Origin: Pseudarthrobacter phenanthrenivorans Sphe3
Lineage (GTDB): Bacteria > Actinomycetota > Actinomycetes > Actinomycetales > Micrococcaceae
NCBI RefSeq assembly: GCF_000189535.1
Contig: NC_015145.1
Span: 1,798,001 to 1,862,000 of the forward strand
Length of the DNA stretch: 64,000 nucleotides
Direction: 5' to 3'
Made by a program: the position numbers and the translations under genes. Position 1 is the first letter of the stretch. Each line of letters opens with the position of its first letter. Positions 17,021 through 25,570 of the stretch are shown here, one piece after another. The notes below the pieces were generated by a model. That model was not told the origin of the DNA. It searched no databases and saw only the letters and a program-made list of their open reading frames with translations.

Positions 17021-17031
17021 TACCCGCACCT

Positions 17032-17068
17032 GCCGGGCCGCCCCTATCACCAGGAGGGGCCGCCCGGC
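17032..17068 (+). promoter_or_regulatory. Strong intercistronic stem-loop between binding-protein and permease genes
   Basis: GCCGGGCCGCCCCT (17032-17045) pairs with AGGGGCCGCCCGGC (17055-17068), 13 of 14 positions, 9-nt loop. It lies 12 bp after the binding-protein stop. In many ABC operons such a hairpin protects the binding-protein mRNA or partly stops transcription so the receptor is made in excess. No T-run follows. Confidence 0.6.
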
Positions 17069-17093
17069 AAGGGCCTGACCGATGGAGGTCACC

Positions 17094-18035
17094 ATGGCAC
17101 TATTCATCACCAGGCGCCTGCTTATGGCGCTGGCCACCGTGCTGGTGGTCGCGGTGCTGGCGTTCCTGCTGGTGCACGCAATGCCGGGCAGCCCCGGTGC
17201 CGTGTCCCTCGGCGCCGGCGCCACCCAGGAAGCGATTGATGAGGTCAACCAGCGGCTCGGCTGGAACGATCCGCTCCCGGTACAGTTCTTCACCTGGCTC
17301 GGCGCCGCCGTCCAGGGCGACTTCGGAATTTCACTTATCGACGGGCGCTCCGTCACCGCCGACCTCGCCAGCAGGCTTCCGGTGACTGCTTCCCTCGCCG
17401 CAGGAGCAACCCTGCTCAGCGCCGTCCTGGGCATTGCACTGGGCGTCACGGCGGCAGTCCGCGGCGGCTCCGTGGACCGCATCATCGGCGGCGTCTGCGG
17501 CATGGCCGTGGCCCTCCCGGCGTTCTGGATCGGCATCATCTTCGTCTACCTCCTCGCCGTGCAGTCCTCCGTCTTCCCGGCCACCGGCTACGTTCCGTTC
17601 GAGGTTTCCCCGCAGGACTGGGCGCTCTCGCTTGCGCTGCCGGTGATCACCCTGGCTGTGGGCGGCGGAGCGTTCATTGCCCGCCAAACCAGGGCATCCA
17701 TGCTTGAGGCGCTGCAGCAGGAACACATCCGAACCCTCCGGGCCACGGCCACTCCCACCTGGAAGATCCTCTACGTCCACGCCCTGCGCTACGCCAGCCT
17801 TCCCATCGTCGCCGGCATCGCGCTGCAGTTCATCCAGCTTTTCGGCGGATCCGTGATCGCCGAGCAGCTGTTCGCCATGCCTGGCCTGGGCCAGGCTGTC
17901 CAGACATCCGTCAGCACCCATGACGCCCCGTCCGTGCAGGGCGTGGTGGTGATCGCCACTGTGGTGGTGGTTGCCGTGAACCTGGTGCTGGAACTCGCCA
18001 CCAAGTTCCTCGACCCGAAGTTGCGTGCCTCATGA
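17094..18035 (+). CDS. ABC importer permease, DppB type
   Basis: A 313-residue inner-membrane permease with six spans. It starts MALFITRRLLMALATVLVVA, and contains LGWNDPLPVQFFTWLGAAVQ (family loop), and the EAA-like cytoplasmic motif in LRATATPTWKILYVHALRYA. I prefer ATG 17094 because GGAGG lies directly before it; the ATG at 17082 is within that RBS. The end overlaps the next gene as ATGA. It pairs with the permease half of the following fusion protein. Confidence 0.92.
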   Translation: MALFITRRLLMALATVLVVAVLAFLLVHAMPGSPGAVSLGAGATQEAIDEVNQRLGWNDPLPVQFFTWLGAAVQGDFGISLIDGRSVTADLASRLPVTASLAAGATLLSAVLGIALGVTAAVRGGSVDRIIGGVCGMAVALPAFWIGIIFVYLLAVQSSVFPATGYVPFEVSPQDWALSLALPVITLAVGGGAFIARQTRASMLEALQQEHIRTLRATATPTWKILYVHALRYASLPIVAGIALQFIQLFGGSVIAEQLFAMPGLGQAVQTSVSTHDAPSVQGVVVIATVVVVAVNLVLELATKFLDPKLRAS

Positions 18036-20107
18036 TCCCCAACGTTGCCCCTGCCCCTGCAGACTCGGCGGAGCCGACGGCGGCTGCCGTCCTTCCCACG
18101 GCTCCGCGCCAGAGTGCGGCCAGGAAATTCGCAGGCAGCAAGCTGTTCGCCTCGCCGGGGAGCATCGCAGGGGTCGTCTGGCTGGCCGCGCTGGTTGCCG
18201 CTTCCGTGACGGCGCCACTGTGGCTGCCGTACAAGACCGAGGACCAGGACTTCACCGCCGTCCTCTCCGGCCCCACTGCCGCGCACTGGCTCGGCACCGA
18301 CGAACTCGGCCGGGATCTGCTGAGCCGGATCTTCGCCTCCGCAGCCGGGACGCTGGGGACGTCGATGATCACGGTGATTGTCGCCGTCGGCCTCGGAACC
18401 CTCCTGGCGATGCTTGCCGCAGCTGCCGGCGAACGGGTAGAGAACGCCGTCAGCCGGGTCACTGAAATCATGATGTCCCTTCCCGGCACCGTAATCATCC
18501 TGGCCGTCATCGGCGCCGTAGGAACGAACATCCCCCTGATCATGGCCATCCTTGGCGTGCTGATTTCCGCCGGGATGTACCGGGTGATGCTGGGCCAGGC
18601 CAAGTCCCTGCAGTCCCAGCTGTACGTGGACGCGGCCAAGGTAGACGGCATGGGCACGGCCGGCATCAGTTTCCGGCACGTGCTGCCCGGGTTGACCAAC
18701 ACCATCGTGGTGCAGGCGGCGCTGATCTTCGCCGTCGGCATGCTGATCCAGGCCGGCCTTGCCTTCATCGGGTTCGGACCGCCCATCCCGGAGCCCAGCT
18801 GGGGCGGCATGATCCAGGGTGCCTCCCAGCACGTCTATGACGCTCCCTGGATGATGGTGCCCACCGGGGCCGTGCTCGCCCTGACCGTCCTCGCCGCGAA
18901 CGCCATCGGCAACTCCCTGGGCAAGGCGCCCAACGCCGCCGCACCGCACCTGCCTTCCGCAGCAGCACGGCGGCAGCGGGCCAATGCCGTGGCCGCCATA
19001 GCCGCTGATGCACCGGCTCCCGCAGAGGTGCCGAAGGGTACGCTCAGCGTCCGCAACCTGTCCGTGGGCGTCGAGAACGGTGTCCGCCTGGTAACGGACG
19101 TCTCCTTCGATGTCGAACCGGGAACCGTGCTGGGCCTGGTGGGCGAATCCGGCTGTGGAAAGACCATGACCGCGCTGTCCCTGTTGGGCCTGCTGCCCTC
19201 CGGAGTGTCCGTGACCGGTGGCCAGATCCTGTGGAACGGCAGGAACCTTGCTGCGGCCACGGACAAGGAAATGGAAGGAATCCGCGGCCGCGAGATCGCG
19301 CTCATCTCGCAGGAGCCCATGCGCGCCCTGGACCCGATGTTCACGGTGGGTTACCAGCTCACCGCCACCGTCCGGAGGCTTCGCGGCATGGGACGGGTGG
19401 AAGCGAAAGCTGAAGCAACCAGCCTGCTGGAGAAGGTGGGCATCGTGGACTCTGCCCGGATCCTGAAGACCTACCCGCACCAGATCAGCGGCGGCATGGC
19501 CCAGCGCGTGGCGATCGCCCTGGCGCTCGCCGGGCGGCCGCGTCTCCTCGTGGCGGATGAACCCACCACAGCGCTGGACGTCACGGTGCAGGCCGAGATC
19601 CTCTCGCTGCTGCGCAGCCTGGTCAAGGAAACCGGAATGTCCGTCGTGATGGTTACCCACGACTTGGGCGTGGTGGCTGACCTCTGCGACCAGGTGGCCG
19701 TGATGTACGCCGGTGAGGTGGTGGAGAACGGCCGGACGGACAGCATCCTGGATAACCCGCGCCACCCCTATACCCTTGCCCTGCTGGCCGCGGACCCGCA
19801 TGCCAACCACGCCGCGGACATGCCCGAACGCCTTGCGACCATCAGCGGCCAAGTCCCGCAGCCCAAGGACTGGCCCAGCACCTGCAGGTTTGCGGCGCGT
19901 TGCCAGTTCGCTGGTTCTGCATGCATGGTTCCGGTTCCGCTGGCGCCCTCCGGAACCGGAGAGGGCCTGGTCCGCTGCGTCAAGGCCGACGAACTCGCCG
20001 TCGAAGGCCTGGACTGGGTGGCCACCGACGTGCCCAGCCACCACGTCCTGAACCTGGTTGAAGCCCGAACTGTGGACCACAGGACTGTCGAAAAGGATCA
20101 CGCATGA
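18032..20107 (+). CDS. Fused ABC permease (DppC type) and ATPase (DppD type)
   Basis: A 691-residue fusion. Residues 1-300 are a DppC-like permease: a proline/alanine-rich start, [37 protein letters not shown], then [20 protein letters not shown]. After an alanine-rich linker (about 305-330) residues 330-690 are a DppD-like ATPase: Walker [18 protein letters not shown]-loop [11 protein letters not shown], signature [15 protein letters not shown], Walker [14 protein letters not shown] and the H-loop MVTHDLGVV. The C-terminal oligopeptide-binding Cys region ([14 protein letters not shown]) may carry an Fe-S cluster as in relatives. Separate genes are the norm; fusion fixes stoichiometry. Coupled on both sides by 4-bp overlaps. 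Confidence 0.92.
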   Translation: MIPNVAPAPADSAEPTAAAVLPTAPRQSAARKFAGSKLFASPGSIAGVVWLAALVAASVTAPLWLPYKTEDQDFTAVLSGPTAAHWLGTDELGRDLLSRIFASAAGTLGTSMITVIVAVGLGTLLAMLAAAAGERVENAVSRVTEIMMSLPGTVIILAVIGAVGTNIPLIMAILGVLISAGMYRVMLGQAKSLQSQLYVDAAKVDGMGTAGISFRHVLPGLTNTIVVQAALIFAVGMLIQAGLAFIGFGPPIPEPSWGGMIQGASQHVYDAPWMMVPTGAVLALTVLAANAIGNSLGKAPNAAAPHLPSAAARRQRANAVAAIAADAPAPAEVPKGTLSVRNLSVGVENGVRLVTDVSFDVEPGTVLGLVGESGCGKTMTALSLLGLLPSGVSVTGGQILWNGRNLAAATDKEMEGIRGREIALISQEPMRALDPMFTVGYQLTATVRRLRGMGRVEAKAEATSLLEKVGIVDSARILKTYPHQISGGMAQRVAIALALAGRPRLLVADEPTTALDVTVQAEILSLLRSLVKETGMSVVMVTHDLGVVADLCDQVAVMYAGEVVENGRTDSILDNPRHPYTLALLAADPHANHAADMPERLATISGQVPQPKDWPSTCRFAARCQFAGSACMVPVPLAPSGTGEGLVRCVKADELAVEGLDWVATDVPSHHVLNLVEARTVDHRTVEKDHA

Positions 20108-21114
20108 GCACCGCAACCACCGTCCGCCCGGAAGCACCGCCGCCCGGTGCCGCCCAGCCGCTGCTGGAAGTCAAGGACCTGGTGGTCCGTTACGGGCGGG
20201 GCCGCAAGGCAGCCGCGGCGCCCGCCGCCGTCGACCGCGTCAGCCTCAGCATCGCCCCCGGCGAGACCGTGGGGCTGGTGGGGGAGTCCGGCTCGGGCAA
20301 GTCCACCATCGGCAAGGCCATCCTTGGCCTGCAAAAGGTTGCCGGCGGGTCCGTCACCTACCAGGGCAGGGACATCACCTCAGCCGGCGGCGCCCAGCGC
20401 AGGGCCTTGGGCGGCGAGCTGCGGGCGGTCTTCCAGGACCCCAACTCCTCGCTGAACCCGCGGAACACGGTGGGCTCCTCGCTGGCGGAACCGCTCCGGC
20501 TCCGCGGGATGTCCGCAGCGGAGGCCCGGGCCAAGGCGGAAGACATGATGGAGCGGGTCGGCCTGCCCCGTGAGGCCGTGGACCGCTACCCCAGCCAGTT
20601 CTCGGGAGGCCAGCGGCAGCGCATCTCCGTGGCCCGCGCCCTGATCTGCGATCCCCGGCTGGTGGTTTGCGATGAGGCAGTGAGCGCGCTGGACCTCTCC
20701 ACCCAGGCGCAGGTGTTGAACCTCCTGGCCGACCTCCGGGATGAGCGGGGCCTCAGCTACCTGTTCATCGCCCATGACATCGCCGTGGTCCAGTTCCTGG
20801 CACAGCGCGTGGTGGTGCTTTACCGTGGGCAGGTCATGGAAAGCGGGCCCTCTGCCGCCGTCACGGAAAACCCCAGGCACCCGTTCACCCAGGCGCTCGT
20901 GGCGGCCTCCCCGGTGCCGCGGCCCGCCGAGCAGGCCGCCCGCCGGCAGGCCCGGGAGTCGCTGGGCGTGCGGACAGGAGCAGCAGCAGTGCCGGGGCCT
21001 GGCGGCTGCCCCTTCCGGCTCCGCTGCCCATTGGCCACGGAACTCTGCGCCACCGAGCGGCCGGCCCTCCGCCGGGTGGGTGGCTCCGACGTGGCCTGCC
21101 ACTACGCCTCCTGA
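20104..21114 (+). CDS. ABC importer ATPase, DppF type
   Basis: A 336-residue ATPase that completes the importer. Walker A GLVGESGSGKSTIGKAILGL, Q-loop VFQDPNSSLNPRNTV, signature SQFSGGQRQRISVARAL, Walker B RLVVCDEAVSALD, H-loop FIAHDIAVV and a C-terminal Cys motif GGCPFRLRCPLATELC. The start overlaps the stop of the fusion gene (ATGA). With the fusion's ATPase half it gives the two nucleotide-binding domains needed. Confidence 0.93.
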   Translation: MSTATTVRPEAPPPGAAQPLLEVKDLVVRYGRGRKAAAAPAAVDRVSLSIAPGETVGLVGESGSGKSTIGKAILGLQKVAGGSVTYQGRDITSAGGAQRRALGGELRAVFQDPNSSLNPRNTVGSSLAEPLRLRGMSAAEARAKAEDMMERVGLPREAVDRYPSQFSGGQRQRISVARALICDPRLVVCDEAVSALDLSTQAQVLNLLADLRDERGLSYLFIAHDIAVVQFLAQRVVVLYRGQVMESGPSAAVTENPRHPFTQALVAASPVPRPAEQAARRQARESLGVRTGAAAVPGPGGCPFRLRCPLATELCATERPALRRVGGSDVACHYAS

Positions 21115-21190
21115 CACGATTCCCGGGAATTTCTCCCGATGGGCCCTGCATCACCCCGAGACAACATTCAACGAGAGAACTGGAGCACTG

Positions 21191-22111
21191 ATGACGAAGC
21201 AGCGGCAAGGGCCGGATAACGTCAGCGACCGGATCGTCATGCTGGGAGTAAACGGTGGCCCAGTTGTCGGTCCCGACGAAGCCAAACCTGCCTTGGCGCT
21301 GGTGGTCAATGACGCCGTGTACCTTGTTGACTGCGGGCTTGATGCATCCCGCCAGCTGGTCAACGCCGGATTGGGATTCGCCGGCATTCGAAACGTCTTC
21401 ATTACGCACCACCACCTGGACCACACCTCCGGGCTGCCTGGACTCCTGCTGCACGGATGGGCAGCCCGGCCGCCGCTGCCGGCAGTGAACATCTGGGGGC
21501 CGCCAGGGACCAAGAAAAAAGCAACAAACCTCCTCGCCGGCTTTGCTGACGAAATCGCTCTCTTCGAGTCCGGCGGCGGCTTCGGTGCCTTCACGGCACC
21601 GGATGGTCACGACGTGGAGGTGCCCTTGGACGGGAGCATCACACCTGTCATGGAAGACGACAACGTCCGTGTTGATGCCACCCGGGTGTTCCACGGCCCC
21701 GAGGTGGCGAACGCCTATGCCTACCGGTTTACGGTCAAAAGCACGGGCAAGGTGGCGGTCTTTTCAGGTGACACCGCCGCTCACGATGCAAATCTTGCCG
21801 CCATCGCCAGGGGATGTGATGTGCTGATCCATGAAACGCAGGACAACAGCGCCATTGAGCGTATTGCAGCCGGGCTTCCCCATTCCCGTGGTGAGGAGCT
21901 GAAGAAGCATCTTTTCGAGGCGCACTCCAGCGTCCTTGACCTGCCTGCTGTCGCCCTTGCGGCGCAGGCTAAGAAGCTCGTGTTCAGCCACTACACGCCT
22001 GTTGCGCAACCGGCGGCCATCTGGCTTGCCATGGCTGCGCCGGTGGCGGAAGCCATCGGGTACACCGGAGAAATCATCGCCCCGCAAGCCCTGGACGTTA
22101 TACCGCTCTGA
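21191..22111 (+). CDS. MBL-fold metal-dependent hydrolase
   Basis: A 306-residue metallo-beta-lactamase-fold protein with the zinc motif THHHLDHTSG (about residues 72-82), a SGDTAAHDANL Asp site, and a late FSHYTPV histidine. An early VVNDAVYLVDCGLD strand is typical. Similar proteins include RNase Z-like hydrolases, arylsulfatases and lactonases; the exact reaction is unknown. GGAG precedes the ATG. It is placed between the importer and a rhamnosidase gene in one direction, so it likely acts on an imported or hydrolysed product, possibly an ester or lactone. A 12-bp palindrome ATTCCCGGGAAT lies upstream at 21119-21130. Confidence 0.85.
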   Translation: MTKQRQGPDNVSDRIVMLGVNGGPVVGPDEAKPALALVVNDAVYLVDCGLDASRQLVNAGLGFAGIRNVFITHHHLDHTSGLPGLLLHGWAARPPLPAVNIWGPPGTKKKATNLLAGFADEIALFESGGGFGAFTAPDGHDVEVPLDGSITPVMEDDNVRVDATRVFHGPEVANAYAYRFTVKSTGKVAVFSGDTAAHDANLAAIARGCDVLIHETQDNSAIERIAAGLPHSRGEELKKHLFEAHSSVLDLPAVALAAQAKKLVFSHYTPVAQPAAIWLAMAAPVAEAIGYTGEIIAPQALDVIPL

Positions 22112-22121
22112 TCGGGGCTGC

Positions 22122-22157
22122 CCTGGGACATCAACAAAACCTGGAACATCAACAAAA
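22122..22157 (+). repeat. Tandem 18-bp direct repeat before rhamnosidase gene
   Basis: CCTGGGACATCAACAAAA (22122-22139) is immediately followed by CCTGGAACATCAACAAAA (22140-22157), 17 of 18 identical. It lies between the MBL-hydrolase stop and the rhamnosidase start. It could be a tandem regulator site, a recent slippage duplication or a leader feature; the A-rich ends contrast with the GC-rich surroundings. Confidence 0.8.
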
Positions 22158-22183
22158 AGCACTTAGAACGGACCATTCATTCC

Positions 22184-24469
22184 ATGACTTCCACTCCCTG
22201 GCAAGCAGCCATGATCACCCCCAACGAAGACTTCGACGGCGCCCCGCTGCTCCGGAAGGAGTTCCGGCTCGAGGCGGGGCATGGAGCGGTGGTAAGGGCT
22301 ACCCTGCGCGCCACCGCATTCGGGGTCTACGAGGCACTGATCAACGGGGTGCCGGTGGGCCAGGACGTGCTGAGCCCGGGCTGGAGCTCGTACGAGTGGC
22401 GGCTCCGTTACCGCAGCTACGACGTGACCTCCCTCCTCCGGCCGACCAGTGTGATTGGTGTTGAACTGGGAAACGGCTGGTACCGCGGCCGGCTGGCGTG
22501 GCACGGCATGTCCAACCTCTACGGGGACCAGTTGGGCTTCTTCGGGCAGCTGGACATCGAGTTCGAGGACGGACACGTCCAGACGGTCGCCTCCGAGTCC
22601 TCCTGGCAGTCCGGCCCCTCGGCCACCACGTTCAACGATCTCTATGACGGGCAGACCATCGACGCCCGCCGGAACCAGCCGGGCTGGGCGGAGGCAGGTT
22701 TCGACGCCGGTACGTGGGCCGGGGTGCACACGCTGGAGTTCGACGCCGGCCGGCTGGCTAAGCCGGTAGCCCCGCCCGTGGTGCGTGCCGCCGTCGTGCG
22801 TCCCGCGGAAATCTTCACGTCTCCTGCCGGGAAGACTCTCGTGGACTTTGGCCAAAACCTGGTGGGTTGGCTGCGGTTCACGGTCAAGGGCGAGGCCGGG
22901 CACAGCATCACGGTGCGCCACGCCGAGGTGCTGGAAAACGGCGAGCTGGGCGTCCGTCCCCTGCGGAGCGCCAAGGCCACGGACATGTTCATCCTGTCAG
23001 GCGGCGAGGACTCCTTCGAGCCGACCAAAACGTTCCACGGCTTCCGGTACGCAGAAATCTCCGGCTGGCCCGGAACGCTTACCGCTGATGACCTCGAAGC
23101 CGTGGTGGTGCACACCGACCTGCAGCGCACCGGCACCTTCGAGTGTTCAAATGAACTCGTGAACCAGCTGCACCGCAACATCGTCTGGGGCCTGCGGGGC
23201 AACTTCCTGGACCTGCCCACGGACTGCCCGCAGCGCGACGAGCGGCTCGGCTGGACCGGCGACATCGCCGTGTTCGCACCCACCGCTGCCTACCTGTACG
23301 ACGTCAAGGGCTTCCTGCAGGACTGGCTGCTGGACCTCGCAGCCGAGCAGAAGGCGGCCGGCGGGCTGGTGCCCATCACCGTTCCCGACGCCCTTAAGTA
23401 CTGCCCGCAGCCGCCGGAGTTCCCGGCGCCTGAGTCCTCCGCGCTGTGGAGTGAGGCGTCCGTCTGGGTGCCGTGGGCACTGTGGGAGGCCTACGGCGAC
23501 CCGGGCGTGCTGCAGAACCAGTACGAATCGATGGTTTCGCACACCCGCCGGGTGGAGGGCCTGCTATCACCCGCCGGACTGTGGGACTCAGGCTTCCAGT
23601 TCGGTGACTGGCTGGATCCGGATGCCGCGCCGGACCAGCCGTGGGCAGCCAAGGCGGACACCGGCGTTGTGGCCACCGCCTGCCTGTACCGGACCGCGCG
23701 CATCACCGCCCAGGCAGCAGGTTTGTTGGGCAGGCACGACGACGAGGCCCACTTCGAGGCGCTCGCCGCCCGGGTGCGTGCTGCCTTCGCCAAGCACTAC
23801 GTGGCAGCCGATGGCACCATCCGCAGCGACTGCACCACCATCTACGCCCTGGCGATCGCCTTCGATGTCCTGGCCACCCCGGAACTGCGGGAGTTCGCCG
23901 GCAACCGGCTGGCGGAACTGGTCCGGGACAACGGCTACCGGGTGTCCACGGGGTTCGCCGGAACGCCGTTCATCACGCACGCACTCACGGACACCGGCCA
24001 CGTCGACGAGGCCTACCGGCTGCTGCTGGAGGAAGGCTGCCCGTCCTGGCTCTATCCGGTGACCATGGGCGCCACCACGGTGTGGGAACGCTGGGACTCC
24101 ATGCTGCCGGACGGCACCATCAACCCCGGCGAGATGACCAGCTTCAACCACTACGCCCTGGGTGCGGTGGCGGACTGGATGCACAAAAGCATCGGCGGCA
24201 TCAGTGCCGCGGCCCCGGGCTACAGCAGGGTCCGGATCGCACCCGTCCCGGGCGGTGGCATCGACTGGGCCAGCACGTCCCTGGAAACACCGCACGGAAC
24301 CATCCGCGTTGAATGGAAGCACGACGACGGTGCGTTCCGCCTCGAGGCGACGTTACCTGGGGGAATGGAGGCCGACGTCGTACTTCCTGGCGGTGCACAG
24401 CACACTGTCAGTGGCGGCACGCACAGCTTCACCGCACCTGCGGCGCTGGTCGTCCCGACAGGGGCGTAG
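22184..24469 (+). CDS. GH78 alpha-L-rhamnosidase (first copy)
   Basis: A 761-residue family 78 glycoside hydrolase releasing terminal alpha-L-rhamnose. N-terminal beta-sandwich (rhamnose-binding region, about residues 20-150) holds FGVYEALINGVPVGQDVLSP and ELGNGWYRGRLAW. The (alpha/alpha)6 barrel has LDLPTDCPQRDERLGWTGD (about 341-359, with the general acid glutamate) and MGATTVWERWDSM (about 628-640, with the general base glutamate). C-terminal beta domain follows. No signal peptide, so intracellular. It lacks the extra N-terminal domain of the second copy, suggesting different linkage or aglycone preference. Downstream of the importer and MBL hydrolase. Confidence 0.93.
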   Translation: MTSTPWQAAMITPNEDFDGAPLLRKEFRLEAGHGAVVRATLRATAFGVYEALINGVPVGQDVLSPGWSSYEWRLRYRSYDVTSLLRPTSVIGVELGNGWYRGRLAWHGMSNLYGDQLGFFGQLDIEFEDGHVQTVASESSWQSGPSATTFNDLYDGQTIDARRNQPGWAEAGFDAGTWAGVHTLEFDAGRLAKPVAPPVVRAAVVRPAEIFTSPAGKTLVDFGQNLVGWLRFTVKGEAGHSITVRHAEVLENGELGVRPLRSAKATDMFILSGGEDSFEPTKTFHGFRYAEISGWPGTLTADDLEAVVVHTDLQRTGTFECSNELVNQLHRNIVWGLRGNFLDLPTDCPQRDERLGWTGDIAVFAPTAAYLYDVKGFLQDWLLDLAAEQKAAGGLVPITVPDALKYCPQPPEFPAPESSALWSEASVWVPWALWEAYGDPGVLQNQYESMVSHTRRVEGLLSPAGLWDSGFQFGDWLDPDAAPDQPWAAKADTGVVATACLYRTARITAQAAGLLGRHDDEAHFEALAARVRAAFAKHYVAADGTIRSDCTTIYALAIAFDVLATPELREFAGNRLAELVRDNGYRVSTGFAGTPFITHALTDTGHVDEAYRLLLEEGCPSWLYPVTMGATTVWERWDSMLPDGTINPGEMTSFNHYALGAVADWMHKSIGGISAAAPGYSRVRIAPVPGGGIDWASTSLETPHGTIRVEWKHDDGAFRLEATLPGGMEADVVLPGGAQHTVSGGTHSFTAPAALVVPTGA

Positions 24470-24544
24470 GCGCCTGTGGCTGGTGTCTTCGCAACAGAAG
24501 GTGCGGTCCTGGTCCGGCGCCTCTGCCATTCCGGCAAGCACCGA

Positions 24545-24561
24545 GGGGCCGTCCCGGCCCC
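24545..24561. terminator. Candidate bidirectional terminator hairpin
   Basis: GGGGCCG-TCC-CGGCCCC forms a perfect 7-bp stem with a 3-nt loop between the convergent rhamnosidase (ends 24469) and IclR (ends 24573) genes. There is no T-run, so it is only a candidate. Confidence 0.35.
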
Positions 24562-24572
24562 AAGGCAGTAGT

Positions 24573-25421
24573 TCATCCCTCCGAGTGCGTCCGCACGGCA
24601 GGGCTGGTTTCGGCGTGGTGGCCCAGGTTCCTGGACACGGCCCGCGCCGTTGCCCGGACGGCCGGAGCCAGCACGTTGGGCGGTGTGGAGCCGTCCGGCA
24701 CCACGATGGACAGGGCCGCCACCACGGAGCCCTGGGCGTCAAAGATCGGCGACGCCACGGACACTGTCTTCGAGGGCAGCGAACGCCGGATCATGGCCAC
24801 GCCGGTACGCCGCACATCCGACAGCGTCCGGCGCAGCTGGCCTTCCGGCATGTGGTCCACGCCGGGCTCGTTTTCCGGCGGTTTCCGCAGCGTCGCCTCC
24901 TGGAACTGCTGGTCAGCACCGGCCAGCAACACCAGCCCCACGGCGGTGGACCGCAGCGGCGCCCGTCCGCCCACCCGGTACGCCACCTCGGTTGCATCCT
25001 TTGAGGACAACCGCTCGATCAGCACCGCTTCCTCGTTGTCCCGCACCGCCAGCAGGACGTGATGCCGCGTGACTTCGAACAGGTCCTCAAGGTAGGGGAG
25101 CGCGATCTCCCGGACCCCGTGGCCGCGCGGCGACAGCGACGCCACCTCCCACAGCCGGACGCCCACGACATACCGGCCGTCGTCCAGCCGCTCCAGTGCG
25201 CCCCACGCCACCAGCCGGGCGATCAGCCGCAGGGCCGTGGGAGCGGGCATCCCGGCATGGCGGGCAAGTTCAGAGAGGGTCAGCGCACGACGGCGGTCGG
25301 AAAAGACTGCGAGGAGGCTCAGCGCCCGGTCAATCACAGGTTCGCCCTGCTTGGGCCGCTTGCCGCGGACGGGAGGGGTGTCCGGATCGGAATCTGCGTA
25401 GGTGTCCGGGGGGACAGTCAT
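24573..25421 (-). CDS. IclR-family transcriptional regulator (second paralogue)
   Basis: A 282-residue IclR regulator. HTH: VIDRALSLLAVFSDRRRALT and LSELARHAGMPAPTALRLIA. Effector domain: VASLSPRGHGVREIALPYLE, VTRHHVLLAVRDNEEAVLIE and YRVGGRAPLRSTAVGLVLLA. These stretches are near-identical to the IclR at 12953. It is divergent from the second rhamnosidase, with a candidate operator (25484) between. AAGGA precedes the ATG. Likely senses a breakdown product of the glycoside and controls the rhamnosidase/esterase operon. Confidence 0.93.
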   Translation of the reverse strand: MTVPPDTYADSDPDTPPVRGKRPKQGEPVIDRALSLLAVFSDRRRALTLSELARHAGMPAPTALRLIARLVAWGALERLDDGRYVVGVRLWEVASLSPRGHGVREIALPYLEDLFEVTRHHVLLAVRDNEEAVLIERLSSKDATEVAYRVGGRAPLRSTAVGLVLLAGADQQFQEATLRKPPENEPGVDHMPEGQLRRTLSDVRRTGVAMIRRSLPSKTVSVASPIFDAQGSVVAALSIVVPDGSTPPNVLAPAVRATARAVSRNLGHHAETSPAVRTHSEG

Positions 25422-25483
25422 GGCTTAGGTCCTTGCGCCGTTGGAAGTTCGGACCGGAGTCCGTGAGCCGCAACACAATATCA

Positions 25484-25498
25484 TTCCAACCAATGAAA
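25484..25498. promoter_or_regulatory. Putative IclR-type operator, TTCCA-N5-TGAAA
   Basis: TTCCAACCAATGAAA lies between the divergent second IclR gene and second rhamnosidase gene. Nine of ten half-site positions match TTTCA-N5-TGAAA, with the same 5-bp spacer as the three other sites. Confidence 0.5.
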
Positions 25499-25570
25499 GG
25501 AGACTGGGTAGGGCTGCATGCCGGCAACGAAGCTGGAAGTCCAGCTAATCCACCTTCAGGAGCCTCCCGC

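Noticed and set aside
17789..20137. 782-codon minus-strand open frame opposite the importer genes
   Set aside because: The sense strand encodes clear ABC permease and ATPase domains; the antisense product has no family pattern.
21119..21130. ATTCCCGGGAAT palindrome before the MBL-hydrolase gene
   Set aside because: A single 12-bp palindrome with no second copy found; noted with the gene but not called as an operator.
25196..25570. N-terminal extension of the second rhamnosidase
   Set aside because: Overlaps the divergent IclR gene and promoter, low-complexity, and a proper RBS precedes ATG 25571.
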